The notes below the pieces were generated by a model that worked only from the letters and a program-made list of their open reading frames with translations, had not been told where the DNA came from and did not search any database. From AC-38 sp033856025 (GTDB lineage Bacteria > Actinomycetota > Thermoleophilia > Solirubrobacterales > Solirubrobacteraceae): a stretch of 64,000 nucleotides of DNA. The stretch's first letter is position 1; each line of letters opens with the position of its first letter. The DNA is taken from the NCBI GenBank assembly GCA_033856025.1, contig JAWVFQ010000004.1:203396-267395 (forward strand). Direction: 5' to 3'. The position numbers were made by a program, and so were the translations under genes. Shown one piece after another: positions 33,831-41,746 of this stretch.

Positions 33831-34810
33831 GCGGCGGCCTCCTCGGCCTCGGTCTCCGTGGCTCCCTCGAGCCGGCGCCCGGTGGCCTGGAGGAACACGT
33901 CGTCCAGCGTGGGCCGCGCCACCGAGATGGCGCCGACGCGGGTCCCCGCCCGGTCCAGGCGGCGCACGATCTCGGCGATCGAGCCCGCGCCGTCCTGGAG
34001 GTAGAGCGCGAGCTGGTCGGGCTCGGCGACGACGCGCTCCAGGCCCGGGAGGTCGCCCAGGGCGCTCTCGGTGGTCGCCGGGTCCGCGCCGTCGAGGGTG
34101 AGCGTGACCACGTCGTGCCCCATCTCCGCCTTCAGCCGCTCGGGAGTGCCCTCGGCCACGATGTCGCCGGCGTCGATGATCGCGACGCGGTCGCACAGCT
34201 GGTCGGCCTCCTCGAGGTACTGGGTGGTGAGGAAGATCGTGGTCCCCGACTGGTTGATCCGGCGGACCTCCGCCCACACGGTGAGCCGCGAGGCCGGGTC
34301 CAGGCCGGTGGTCGGCTCGTCGAGGAAGAGCACCTGGGGCGAGTGGACGAGCGCGCTGGCCAGGTCCAGCCGGCGCTTCATCCCGCCGGAGTACGTCTTG
34401 GTGCGGCGGTCGGCGGCGTCGGTGAGGCCGAGCAGCTGGAGCAGCTCCTCGGCCCGGTCGCGAGCCGCCTGCCCGCGGATGCCGTACAGCCCGCACTGGA
34501 GCTCGAGCAGCTCGCGCCCGGTCTGGACGGGGTCGAGGCCGATCTCCTGCAGGGCCACGCCGATCCGGCGGCGCACCGCGGCGGCGTCCGCCACGACGTC
34601 CGCGCCCGCGACGGTCGCGCGGCCCGTGCTGGGAGGAAGCAGCGTGCACAGCATCCGCACGGTCGTCGTCTTGCCGGCGCCGTTGGGACCGAGGAAGCCG
34701 AACACCTCGCCCGCGGCGACGTCGAGGTCGATGCCGCGAACGGCCACGACGTCGCCGTCCTTGAAGGTGCGGCCCAGCGCCCGAGCCTCGATGGACTGCG
34801 TTTCCGCCAT
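33827..34810 (-). CDS. ABC exporter ATPase (DrrA-like)
   Basis: 327-residue ATPase of the daunorubicin-resistance type. Walker A GPNGAGKTTT, Q-loop LQEIGLDP, signature YSGGMKRRLD, Walker B LFLDEPTTGLD and H-loop TTQYLEEAD are all intact, followed by a C-terminal extension of about 100 residues (DUF4162-like) ending TLDDVFLQATG. The ATG at 34810 is preferred; an upstream ATG at 34837 adds nine residues. Translationally coupled to its permease. Confidence 0.87.
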   Translation of the reverse strand: MAETQSIEARALGRTFKDGDVVAVRGIDLDVAAGEVFGFLGPNGAGKTTTVRMLCTLLPPSTGRATVAGADVVADAAAVRRRIGVALQEIGLDPVQTGRELLELQCGLYGIRGQAARDRAEELLQLLGLTDAADRRTKTYSGGMKRRLDLASALVHSPQVLFLDEPTTGLDPASRLTVWAEVRRINQSGTTIFLTTQYLEEADQLCDRVAIIDAGDIVAEGTPERLKAEMGHDVVTLTLDGADPATTESALGDLPGLERVVAEPDQLALYLQDGAGSIAEIVRRLDRAGTRVGAISVARPTLDDVFLQATGRRLEGATETEAEEAAA

Positions 34811-34866
34811 GGACCGCACGGTACGCAGTTCGGCCATGACCGGCTCTGTGGCCCTAGATTGCCGCC

Positions 34867-35373
34867 ATGGATCCGATCCGTCCCTGCCGCGACGACGAGC
34901 GGCCCGCGATGTTTGCGATCGTCAACGCGGCGGCGGAGGCCTACCGCGACACCATCCCGCCGGACCGCTGGCACGAGCCGTACATGTCCCGCGACGAGCT
35001 CGACCGCGAGATCGCCGCGGGCGTGGCGTTCTGGGGATTCGAGTCGGGTGACGGCGAGCTGCTCGGCGTGATGGGCATCCAGCCGGTCGGGGACGTCGAC
35101 CTCATCCGCCACGCCTACGTCGCGCCGGGGAGCCAGCGCCGCGGGGTCGGCGGCGCGCTGCTCGAGCGCTTCACCGGCGACTGCACCCGCCCGCTGCTCG
35201 TGGGGACCTGGGCCGCGGCGGTCTGGGCGATCGCGTTCTACCGCCGCCACGGCTTCGAGCTCCTGCCCGCCGACCGCGCCGCCGCGCTGCTGCGGCGCCA
35301 CTGGAACATCCCCGAGCGCCAGGTGCAGGAGTCAGTGGTGCTGTCCATCTCCCCACCCCCCGTTCGTCCGTGA
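34867..35373 (+). CDS. GNAT family N-acetyltransferase
   Basis: 168-residue acetyltransferase with the acetyl-CoA loop GSQRRGVGGALLERF near residue 90 and the GNAT end signature AIAFYRRHGFELL. Acceptor unknown. The 3' end of the gene contains a candidate ECF-sigma promoter, and its TGA overlaps the GTG of the next gene. It diverges from the ABC exporter, with 56 bp between starts. Confidence 0.82.
   Translation: MDPIRPCRDDERPAMFAIVNAAAEAYRDTIPPDRWHEPYMSRDELDREIAAGVAFWGFESGDGELLGVMGIQPVGDVDLIRHAYVAPGSQRRGVGGALLERFTGDCTRPLLVGTWAAAVWAIAFYRRHGFELLPADRAAALLRRHWNIPERQVQESVVLSISPPPVRP
35341..35373 (+). promoter_or_regulatory. Candidate ECF sigma promoter, copy 1
   Basis: A -35-like TGTCCAT (35342) and a -10-like CGTTCGTC (35361) are separated by 12 bases. 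The same layout and blocks recur at 35971-36003, in front of the YCII-ECF pair; the two 33-bp stretches agree at about 26 positions. The TGTC/CGTC composition fits promoters of ECF41/42-type sigma factors. Transcription from here would begin near 35376. Confidence 0.5.
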
Positions 35374-35963
35374 CCGTGCCCTCGCGACCGGACCTGCCGC
35401 CCTTTGCCGCCTGGCGTCACCAGGGCGCGCGGGATGGCTTCGAGGTCGCGTTCTTCGAGGTGCTGGACGGCGGCGTCCTCGTGGGCGGCCACACCGTGGC
35501 GGTGGAGGAGGGCCGGCCGTTCTCGGTCGGGTATGCGATCGAGCTCGACGGCGCCTGGCACACGCGCACCGCACGGGTCTGGGGGCGCGGCGCGGACGGG
35601 GAGCGCACCGTCGTCCTCGCCGGCGACGGGGAGGGCCGCTGGTCGATCGACGGCGTCGCCGTGCCCGAGCTGGACGGCTGCCTCGACGTCGATCTCGAGT
35701 CGTCGGCGCTGACCAACGCCTTTCCCATGCGCCGCCTCGGGTTGGCGCCCGGCGAGGCCGCCGAGGCGCCGGCGGCCTACGTCCGCGCGCTGGACCTGGG
35801 CGTCGGGCGCCTGGAGCAGCGCTACGCCCGGATCGACGCCGGCGAGGAGCACCAGCGCTACGACTACGCGTCCGCGACGTTCGACTTCCGCTGCCAGCTG
35901 GGCTACGACGAGTCCGGACTCGTCCTCGACTACCCGGGGATCGCGACCCGCCTGATCGTCTGA
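35370..35963 (+). CDS. Putative glycolipid-binding domain protein
   Basis: 197-residue beta-rich protein resembling the putative glycolipid-binding family (PF06475): GARDGFEVAFFEVLDGGVLVG at the start, ELDGCLDVDLESSALTNAFPMRRL in the middle, and FDFRCQLGYDESGLVLDYPG at the end. No signal peptide. GTG at 35370 overlaps the previous stop, but if the promoter at 35341 is used, a leaderless start at the GTG at 35376 is more likely. Proposed member of the ECF42 regulon by promoter match. Confidence 0.7.
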   Translation: MTVPSRPDLPPFAAWRHQGARDGFEVAFFEVLDGGVLVGGHTVAVEEGRPFSVGYAIELDGAWHTRTARVWGRGADGERTVVLAGDGEGRWSIDGVAVPELDGCLDVDLESSALTNAFPMRRLGLAPGEAAEAPAAYVRALDLGVGRLEQRYARIDAGEEHQRYDYASATFDFRCQLGYDESGLVLDYPGIATRLIV

Positions 35964-35970
35964 GGACGCG

Positions 35971-36003
35971 CTGTCCATTTCCCGCGTCGCCGTTCGTCTG
36001 TGA
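35971..36003 (+). promoter_or_regulatory. Candidate ECF sigma promoter, copy 2
   Basis: TGTCCAT at 35972 and CGTTCGTC at 35991, spaced exactly as in copy 1. It lies 28 bp before the YCII start codon, so it would drive the YCII-ECF operon and make the sigma factor autoregulatory. Confidence 0.55.
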
Positions 36004-36031
36004 GGAGACCATCTCGATACAGGAGGCGACC

Positions 36032-36388
36032 ATGAAGTACATGCTGCTGATCTACCAGGGCACCACCCCGCTCCCCGGGACCGACGCGTGGGAGGGCCTG
36101 GCCGAGGAGGAGAAGAACGAGGTCTACGCGGCGTACGGCGCGCTCAACCAGACGCCGGGCTTCACCCCCGGCGTCCAGATGGAGCCGCCGGAGACCGCGA
36201 CGACCGTGCGGGTCCAGGACGGCCGGACGCTGACCACCGACGGACCGTTCGTCGAGCTCAAGGAGGCGGTCGGCGGCTACTGCTTCTTCGAGGCCGACGA
36301 CCTCGACGCCGCGATCGAGCTGGCGGGGCGCATCCCGGCCGCGAAGCTGGGCGGAGCGATCGAGGTGCGTCCGCTCGTGGAGCGCTGA
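36032..36388 (+). CDS. YCII/DGPF-domain protein
   Basis: 118-residue ferredoxin-like protein of the YCII family, with the DGPFVELKEAVGGYCFFEAD core that gives the DGPF name. A strong AGGAGG ribosome site precedes the ATG. Genes of this type are the standard partners of ECF42 sigma factors and are thought to be their targets rather than anti-sigma factors. The stop overlaps the probable CTG start of the sigma gene. Confidence 0.87.
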   Translation: MKYMLLIYQGTTPLPGTDAWEGLAEEEKNEVYAAYGALNQTPGFTPGVQMEPPETATTVRVQDGRTLTTDGPFVELKEAVGGYCFFEADDLDAAIELAGRIPAAKLGGAIEVRPLVER

Positions 36389-37554
36389 CGATCCTCGACC
36401 GAGCCTTCCGCGACGAGTGGGGATACGTCCTCGCGAGCCTGATCGGCTTCCTCGGCGACTTCGACCTCGCCGAGGAGGCCGCCCAGGAGGCCTTCGCGAT
36501 CGCCGCGGAGCGCTGGCCGCGCGAGGGCGCTCCCGACAATCCGCGCGCCTGGCTGGTGACGACCGCCCGCAACCGCGCGATCGACCGCCTCCGCCGCAAC
36601 CGCAACCTGGCGGAGAAGACGCGCCAGCTCGACGTGCCGGAGGCGACGGAGGACGACGTGGACGCCGAGACGACGATCCCCGACGAGCGACTCGAGCTGA
36701 TCTTCACATGCTGCCATCCGGCGCTCGCGCTGGAGGCCCAGGTCGCGCTGACGCTGCGGACGCTGGGAGGACTCGCGACCGACGAGATCGCCCGCGCGTT
36801 CCTCGTCCCCGAGCCGACGATGGCCAAGCGGCTGGTGCGGGCGAAGCACAAGCTCCGAGCGGCGGGAATCCCGTTCCGGGTGCCGCCCGACCACCTGCTG
36901 CCGGACCGGCTCGCCGCCGTGCTCGCGGTCGTCTACCTGATCTTCAACGAGGGGTACGGGGGCCGCGGCGAGCTGGCCGCCGAGGCCCTGCGGCTCGGCT
37001 CCGCGCTCGTCGAGCTGATGCCCGACGAGCCCGAGGTGCACGGCCTCCAGGCGATGATGCTGCTGCTGGACGCGCGCCGGGCGGCGCGGTTTCGCGACGG
37101 CGATCTCGTGCTGCTCGCCGACCAGGACCGCTCGCTCTGGGACGGCGACCAGATCGCCGCGGGGCGTTTCGTGCTCGACCGCGCGCTCGCGCTGGGCGGC
37201 GCCGGTCCCTACGTCGTGCAGGCCGCGATCGCTTCGCTGCACGCCGACGAGCCGCGCGACTGGGGCGAGATCGCCGCTCTGTACGGCGCGCTGGTCCGCC
37301 TCACCGACTCGCCGGTCGTCGAGCTGACGCGGGCGGTGGCGGTGGCCGAGACGGACGGGCCCGAGGCCGCGCTGGACATCGTCGACCGCCTGGCGCTCGA
37401 GGACTACCACTACCTGCACTCGACGCGCGGAGAGCTGCTGCGCCGCCTCGGCCGCACGACCGAGTCCCGCGACGCCTACCTCCGAGCCCTCGCGCTGGTC
37501 CACGACGACGCCGAGCGGCGCCTGCTGGAGCGACGCGTGGCGGAGCTGGCGTGA
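36385..37554 (+). CDS. ECF42-type sigma factor with C-terminal TPR extension
   Basis: 389-residue sigma factor. Sigma region 2 (FLGDFDLAEEAAQEAFAIAA, then NPRAWLVTTARNRAIDRLRR) and region 4 (GGLATDEIARAFLVPEPTMA) are followed by a conserved linker (VYLIFNEGYGG) and a helical TPR-like C-terminal domain of about 200 residues, the mark of group ECF42. No ATG, GTG or TTG begins the frame at the right place; the normal N-terminus starts at CTG 36385 inside the YCII stop (CTGA), so a CTG start coupled to YCII translation is proposed. Regulation by an anti-sigma factor is not seen. Confidence 0.85.
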   Translation: MTILDRAFRDEWGYVLASLIGFLGDFDLAEEAAQEAFAIAAERWPREGAPDNPRAWLVTTARNRAIDRLRRNRNLAEKTRQLDVPEATEDDVDAETTIPDERLELIFTCCHPALALEAQVALTLRTLGGLATDEIARAFLVPEPTMAKRLVRAKHKLRAAGIPFRVPPDHLLPDRLAAVLAVVYLIFNEGYGGRGELAAEALRLGSALVELMPDEPEVHGLQAMMLLLDARRAARFRDGDLVLLADQDRSLWDGDQIAAGRFVLDRALALGGAGPYVVQAAIASLHADEPRDWGEIAALYGALVRLTDSPVVELTRAVAVAETDGPEAALDIVDRLALEDYHYLHSTRGELLRRLGRTTESRDAYLRALALVHDDAERRLLERRVAELA

Positions 37555-38033
37555 CGGAGCCGATCGAGCTGACGCCGATCGGATGGGTCGAGTCCCCGCT
37601 GAGCGACCCGGCGGCGGCGCCAAGGCAGGGCGACGAGGGAGCGCCGGACGCCTGGCTTGTCTTCGAGCCGGCGGTGGTGGCCGGGCTGGAGGGCGTGCGG
37701 GCCGGCGACGAGGTGATCCTCCTCACCTGGCTGGACCGCGCGCGCCGTTCCGTCCTGCGCGTGCACCCGCGCGGAGACGCGTCGCGACCGCAGCAGGGAG
37801 TCTTCAGCACCCGCTCCCCCCACCGACCGAATCCGATAGGTCTGCACCGCGTGGAGGTCCTGTCTGTCGACGGCGCCCGGGTCCGCGTCCGAGACCAGGA
37901 AGAGACCGAGCGCGCTCGGAGAGCGGGCCGCGCCCATGTCGCCGGGCGTGGCGCGGTGGGACCTGCTGACGCCCACCGGCAGCGTGGTGGTCTGGCGCGT
38001 CGGCCCTGGCGCGTTCCCGCCAGCTGGGTCTGA
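37551..38033 (+). pseudogene. TrmO-like tRNA methyltransferase, C-terminus lost
   Basis: The first 110 residues match TrmO (TsaA/YaeB), which N6-methylates t6A37 in tRNA: PIGWVESPL, then GVFSTRSPHRPNPIGLHRVEV. The conserved end of the domain (a GLDxxDGTPVxDxKP segment) is absent: after GARVRVR the frame becomes an Arg-rich stretch unlike the family. The break at about 37885 coincides with a GAGACC repeat found elsewhere in the island. It is probably non-functional, or the domain was truncated by insertion. GTGA overlap with the sigma gene. Confidence 0.6.
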
Positions 38034-38360
38034 ACGGCAGCGGGGTGATCGCCGCGGTCGACGGTCGAGCTGGACAAGGGCCGCTCGACGCTCGCGCAGC
38101 TCTCGAACCACTGACCGCGCCCGGGCGCGGTCCGCCTGCAAGTCCTCCATCGGCTGAGACGTCGGCCGACCCGCCTGAAGGGCCACCCCGGTGGGTACGC
38201 ACCAGTCGAACCAACAGCTCCCGCAGGTCGCCTTCCCGGCCTCCTCGGGGACGGAGACGCCGAACTGGATATCGGCCCGACCTGTCTCCGCGGCGGCCGC
38301 GTCAAGCAGCCCTGCTCAAACGAGGACGCGACGACGTAACGCACGAATGCGCTCGGAGAC
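38034..38360. other. Non-coding stretch at island left end
   Basis: No convincing reading frame on either strand; open frames here are short and have no family resemblance or ribosome sites. Composition starts to shift to the lower GC of the island. Confidence 0.4.
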
Positions 38361-38954
38361 TCAAGCGCCCGAGCCGCACAGGCGCACGCGTGTGCTGCCA
38401 GCGAGCTTTTCCGGCCCGGGCAGCCGCGCGTTGGTCGAGACACGACCGTCTATCGAGCGAAGGCGCCGGGCGATTGCGAGTGCTCGGGCCGGCGTGGCCG
38501 CGTGGATGACCACTACGGTCCGTCCGGTCGCGACTCGAATCCCCGAGAACACGCTGGCGTCGTAAAAGATGCCGGCCTTGACGCCACGAATTTGCACCAG
38601 CCGCGTAGCGAACGGCGGACCCTTCAGCCGAGGACTGCATGCGGGGTAATTGAGTATCTCCACCGGTGGGTGGCAGCTTCCCCCGTCCTCGCCTGGGTCC
38701 GGAGTGCATTGGCCGTAGGTGAACGGGATGAAGAGACCCGGTGCATACTCGCGCAGGGCGACAGCTCCGTCGGTCGTCATCGGTAGGCCGCGATACGCGG
38801 GGCCGAGGTAGTACAGCGAGAAGTCCTTGAACCGCTTTGCCGGCCCGAGGTCGTGCGTGGGCGAGGGAATCCGCTCCGCCTGGCCATCGCCACAGCCAAG
38901 GATCAGCAAGCAGAAAAACGCGCCGAGGCAGCTGGCGATCGCGCGAGGCGTCAT
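38361..38954 (-). CDS. Lipoprotein of unknown function
   Basis: 197 residues beginning with a lipoprotein signal: a short basic start, hydrophobic run GAFFCLLIL, and lipobox LILGC, which would make the cysteine near residue 21 the lipid attachment site. The mature part has several cysteines (GQCTPDPGEDGGSCHPP, YPACSPRL) that may pair. No family recognised. ATG at 38954. Codon use is less GC-biased than in the flanking chromosome. Confidence 0.65.
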   Translation of the reverse strand: MTPRAIASCLGAFFCLLILGCGDGQAERIPSPTHDLGPAKRFKDFSLYYLGPAYRGLPMTTDGAVALREYAPGLFIPFTYGQCTPDPGEDGGSCHPPVEILNYPACSPRLKGPPFATRLVQIRGVKAGIFYDASVFSGIRVATGRTVVVIHAATPARALAIARRLRSIDGRVSTNARLPGPEKLAGSTRVRLCGSGA

Positions 38955-38959
38955 CGGCG

Positions 38960-39184
38960 TTAGTGATTCCCGACGGTGATCACGAGCACGTAGCCGTTGC
39001 TGTCTGAGTAGTACCGGCCGTGGCATTGAGCGCTCGGGTAGTTGTCTCCCCAGTACACATCGTCGATTACATGGTGTCGTCGCGTCGAGGAGTCGATGTA
39101 GCGCTTGCGCATGACTTCTCGAGCCGAATCGAATCCGCTTCCGAATCCGCCGTAGGGCATCGCGTAGCGCGGTGACGGGGCCAC
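38960..39184 (-). pseudogene. C-terminal fragment of an unknown protein
   Basis: 74 readable residues from a GTG at 39184, rich in Tyr and His (DVYWGDNYPSAQCHGRYYSD). The same frame continues upstream in similar style (HYDTYENCDKHY) for about 25 codons without any start codon, then meets a TGA. This suggests the 5' part of a longer gene was lost when the neighbouring repeat arrived. It lies 5 bp before the lipoprotein start and may once have been its operon partner. Confidence 0.45.
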
Positions 39185-39340
39185 GTAGTGCTTGTCGCAG
39201 TTCTCGTAGGTGTCGTAGTGGGGGGTTCCGGCGGTGCGGTGCGACTTGGCGCGCCACCCGGTGCAGGCTCACCAGTGGCACCCTACGCATCCCAGACGCC
39301 GAAGCGTCAGTACCTCGAGGGCCGCTGTCGTCGAACCGAG

Positions 39341-39483
39341 AAAAGAGACCAAAAAGAGACCAAGGAGGTCGCCCGAGGTGCAGGACCCTGCCGTTCCTCA
39401 CATATTCCCGATGACGCCCCGTGGACCCATCCGGCGCGGGAATCGCCGAGTTGCAGGGATTCGCCGCACCCCGCACAGATTCG
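39341..39483 (+). repeat. Left copy of diverged 143-bp direct repeat
   Basis: Colinear with 47319-47462. Shared blocks include AAAAGAGACC, GGTCGCCCGAGGTGCAGGA and TTGCAGGGATT, and both copies run directly into the tRNA-derived 52-bp identity. The copies have drifted, so they are not a recent duplication. Confidence 0.75.
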
Positions 39484-39535
39484 CCCAAAGCGGACGACGG
39501 GTCTCGAACCCGCGACCTTCGGCTTGGGAAGCCGA
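39484..39535 (-). repeat. Partial tRNA-Gly copy, putative attachment site
   Basis: 52 bases identical to 47463-47514: the 3' part of tRNA-Gly(CCC) from the anticodon arm to the acceptor end, plus six bases downstream. The 5' half of the tRNA is missing, as expected for one end of an element that integrated into a tRNA gene. Confidence 0.85.
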
Positions 39536-40099
39536 GGGTGGATGGCTCAGGCACAGGGGTCTAAGCCGGGAAGAGACCCGAAAGAGACCAAGAAGGGTGC
39601 GCCGTGGCGGGCGACGCCCGGTGAACGTCCGCTAGGAGGGCGGTGGCATATCTACGGCGATGCGCTCGCAATACGCTCGTGCCGGTGTCTGCTCAGCCCT
39701 ATCGTCAGGTCCTCCCGGCTCTCGAACTATCGATCGAGCGCATGACTTCGGCCCTGCCTGACGATGGTGCCTGATACGTCCTCCGGGCAGGACATCGCCG
39801 TCCTCCCCGACTCGGCCTGCCTGCGCTGCACGTCGCTGCTCTCAGACCACGTGCTGGAGGGCGAGCGGCGTGAGCGCCCGCCCGGCTCGACCGCAACCCC
39901 AACGCGGGTGACCCGCAGGACCCAGTGAGTCGTATCGGATCACCGCCCGGATGAGACACTTCGAGCCCCCGACATTGCGCTTCGCGCGGCCAAGAGTTCG
40001 CCTAAGCGCTCACACCGCTACCCGACGCGACAGATCGGGGGCCGGTGCCGCGGATCCGTGGGACCGGAAGACGACCAGTCCCACGACCCCGATCACTAC
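39536..40099. other. Intergenic part of the island
   Basis: Contains another GAGACC-type stretch (AAGAGACCCGAAAGAGACCA near 39571) beside the attachment-like repeat. Open frames here are short and unconvincing; no recombinase, transposase or RNA gene is recognisable. Confidence 0.4.
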
Positions 40100-40993
40100 C
40101 TACGGCACCGATGACCCCAGGGCCGTCGGATCGTTGCCAACGACTGTGGCGGTCTGGGTCACGGAGTCCGGTGGTGGCGCCTGACCAAGCAGTCCCTGGA
40201 CGGAGGGTGAAACCCAGGAAGTGCCGAACCCGATTAGCCCGTCTGCGCCGGCCACATACAGCGGCTCATGAGTCGTCGCGTCGGCAACGCTGACGACCAC
40301 CCGACCAATATCGGCTCCGGATGCTCCCAGTGCGTCCTGTTGATTGAGGAGCGTGCCGAGGAGGCTCGGCACGGGCAGGACGCGGAGCGCGTCACGTGGG
40401 AGCGCCAGTTGGGCGCTAACGACGCGCTCCCGAGCCGCGTCTTCAACGACGCTAATGGATGTGCCCGCGGCCCAAGATGGGAGTGCGGACTGCACGTTCT
40501 TCTGAACATCGGATATCGCCATGGTGGGACCTGGCTGAGTCGTGATTTCGCGGTTCTGTGTTGAGACCACGAGGTCTGGGCTGGGCGGTGCCGGCTGACC
40601 GGAGGTGAGTTCGTTGATGCTGATCGCGTCGACTTGCTTACCTGCGGTTAGCGCATGCTTGGCAGCTTGCATGACGGCCAGCTCCCACACCGGGCGCTGC
40701 GATGCGCTAGTGGTGAAGAGCGGCTCGCTAGGGTCGTCCAGCGCCCAACTCAGCGGGGCACCTACAGGCGACGTCCAGGTGACGTGAGCGACGACCGTCG
40801 TGGTCGGACCGAGTTCCGTTTCCGTACCTACCGCCGGCCCGATTGACACCTGGGCACCCGGCACGGCGCTCGCAGCCTGCTGGAGGTCTGCGCTCATGTC
40901 AGTCGCTAGGTCGGCTTCAGCCGGAGCGGCAAGTCCCAGGCAGATCGCAATGGCGAGCGCGCAAAGTGCGCCGCTTCTTGTGCCCTTTGTCAT
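40100..40993 (-). CDS. Exported protein of unknown function
   Basis: 297 residues with a Sec signal peptide (GALCALAIAICLGLAAPAEA, cut after AEA). The mature protein is Ser/Thr/Ala-rich, has no cysteine, and contains strands such as TTTVVAHVTWTSP and IGRVVVSVADATTHEPLYVA. No family recognised. It is the last gene of three exported-protein genes on this strand and follows the previous one by 12 bp. Confidence 0.65.
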   Translation of the reverse strand: MTKGTRSGALCALAIAICLGLAAPAEADLATDMSADLQQAASAVPGAQVSIGPAVGTETELGPTTTVVAHVTWTSPVGAPLSWALDDPSEPLFTTSASQRPVWELAVMQAAKHALTAGKQVDAISINELTSGQPAPPSPDLVVSTQNREITTQPGPTMAISDVQKNVQSALPSWAAGTSISVVEDAARERVVSAQLALPRDALRVLPVPSLLGTLLNQQDALGASGADIGRVVVSVADATTHEPLYVAGADGLIGFGTSWVSPSVQGLLGQAPPPDSVTQTATVVGNDPTALGSSVP

Positions 40994-41005
40994 CGGATGT
41001 CCTTT

Positions 41006-41746
41006 CTACTCCCCGTCCGGTGCGCTGGTGAGCACGATTACACTGCGCCGCGGAACCAAGCGGCCTGGGGGCGTACTTTGGCCCGTAATGCGTGGTCCTC
41101 GGAACCGGTGTGAACAGCCATCCGTGTCGTCGCGAATGGGCGTGCTCCCCGCATAGCGCCACCGTAGGTCGTGGACTGCTAGCTCGAACTCGGCGCCACA
41201 CGCCTTCAGACCGACAACGGCGGGCACCCGCGTCGGTCCGTGTGGCACGGGGCGCGCCACCGTGAATGCCGTGCGGCCGATAAAGCGGACCACGCTGCAA
41301 TCAGGAGCTGGCGGAAACTCTTGACGACGAAGACATGCACGCGTCGGCTTCGTTTCCACGAGACGGATAACCACTCGAAAATGGCCTCCGCACCAACCAA
41401 CCAAGGGGCGTGGCCGCAGACCGATCTCGGCGCGGGACCCCCGCGCCCTGAGCGCAGCCAGCTCGCCAACCACGAGCGTTCGCTCCCGGCGACATGAGAA
41501 GCGTGCCGGCCCTCGTACCGCTGCCTGGTAGGTCGGGATCTCCGCCCCGTGACCGCGGAGATCGATGGGAACCACGAAGCGCACGCTAAATGCAGTTGAG
41601 GCGCCGCCCGCGGCCGGAAACACAGTCGGGACTCGCTGCGTCGCCGCCGCGGCACCAAAGCCGACGCCGAGAGTCAGCGCGATGAGAGCAGCGAGCGGCG
41701 CGTACTTCACTCGGCCGAACCGGCGCTTGTGCGTGTCAGCGCGCAT
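41006..41746 (-). CDS. Exported or anchored protein of unknown function
   Basis: 246 residues with an N-terminal hydrophobic segment (YAPLAALIALTLGVGFGAAA) after a basic start, so exported or membrane-anchored. The remainder is Arg- and Cys-containing beta-type sequence (FSCRRERTLVVGEL, VGWCGGHFRVVIRLVET, CGAEFELAVHDLRWRYAG). No family recognised. The ATG directly follows the stop of the large upstream gene, with no gap. Confidence 0.62.
   Translation of the reverse strand: MRADTHKRRFGRVKYAPLAALIALTLGVGFGAAAATQRVPTVFPAAGGASTAFSVRFVVPIDLRGHGAEIPTYQAAVRGPARFSCRRERTLVVGELAALRARGSRAEIGLRPRPLVGWCGGHFRVVIRLVETKPTRACLRRQEFPPAPDCSVVRFIGRTAFTVARPVPHGPTRVPAVVGLKACGAEFELAVHDLRWRYAGSTPIRDDTDGCSHRFRGPRITGQSTPPGRLVPRRSVIVLTSAPDGE

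Noticed and set aside
39705..40184. Short open frames on both strands in the island gap
   Set aside because: No ribosome sites, family resemblance or consistent codon bias.
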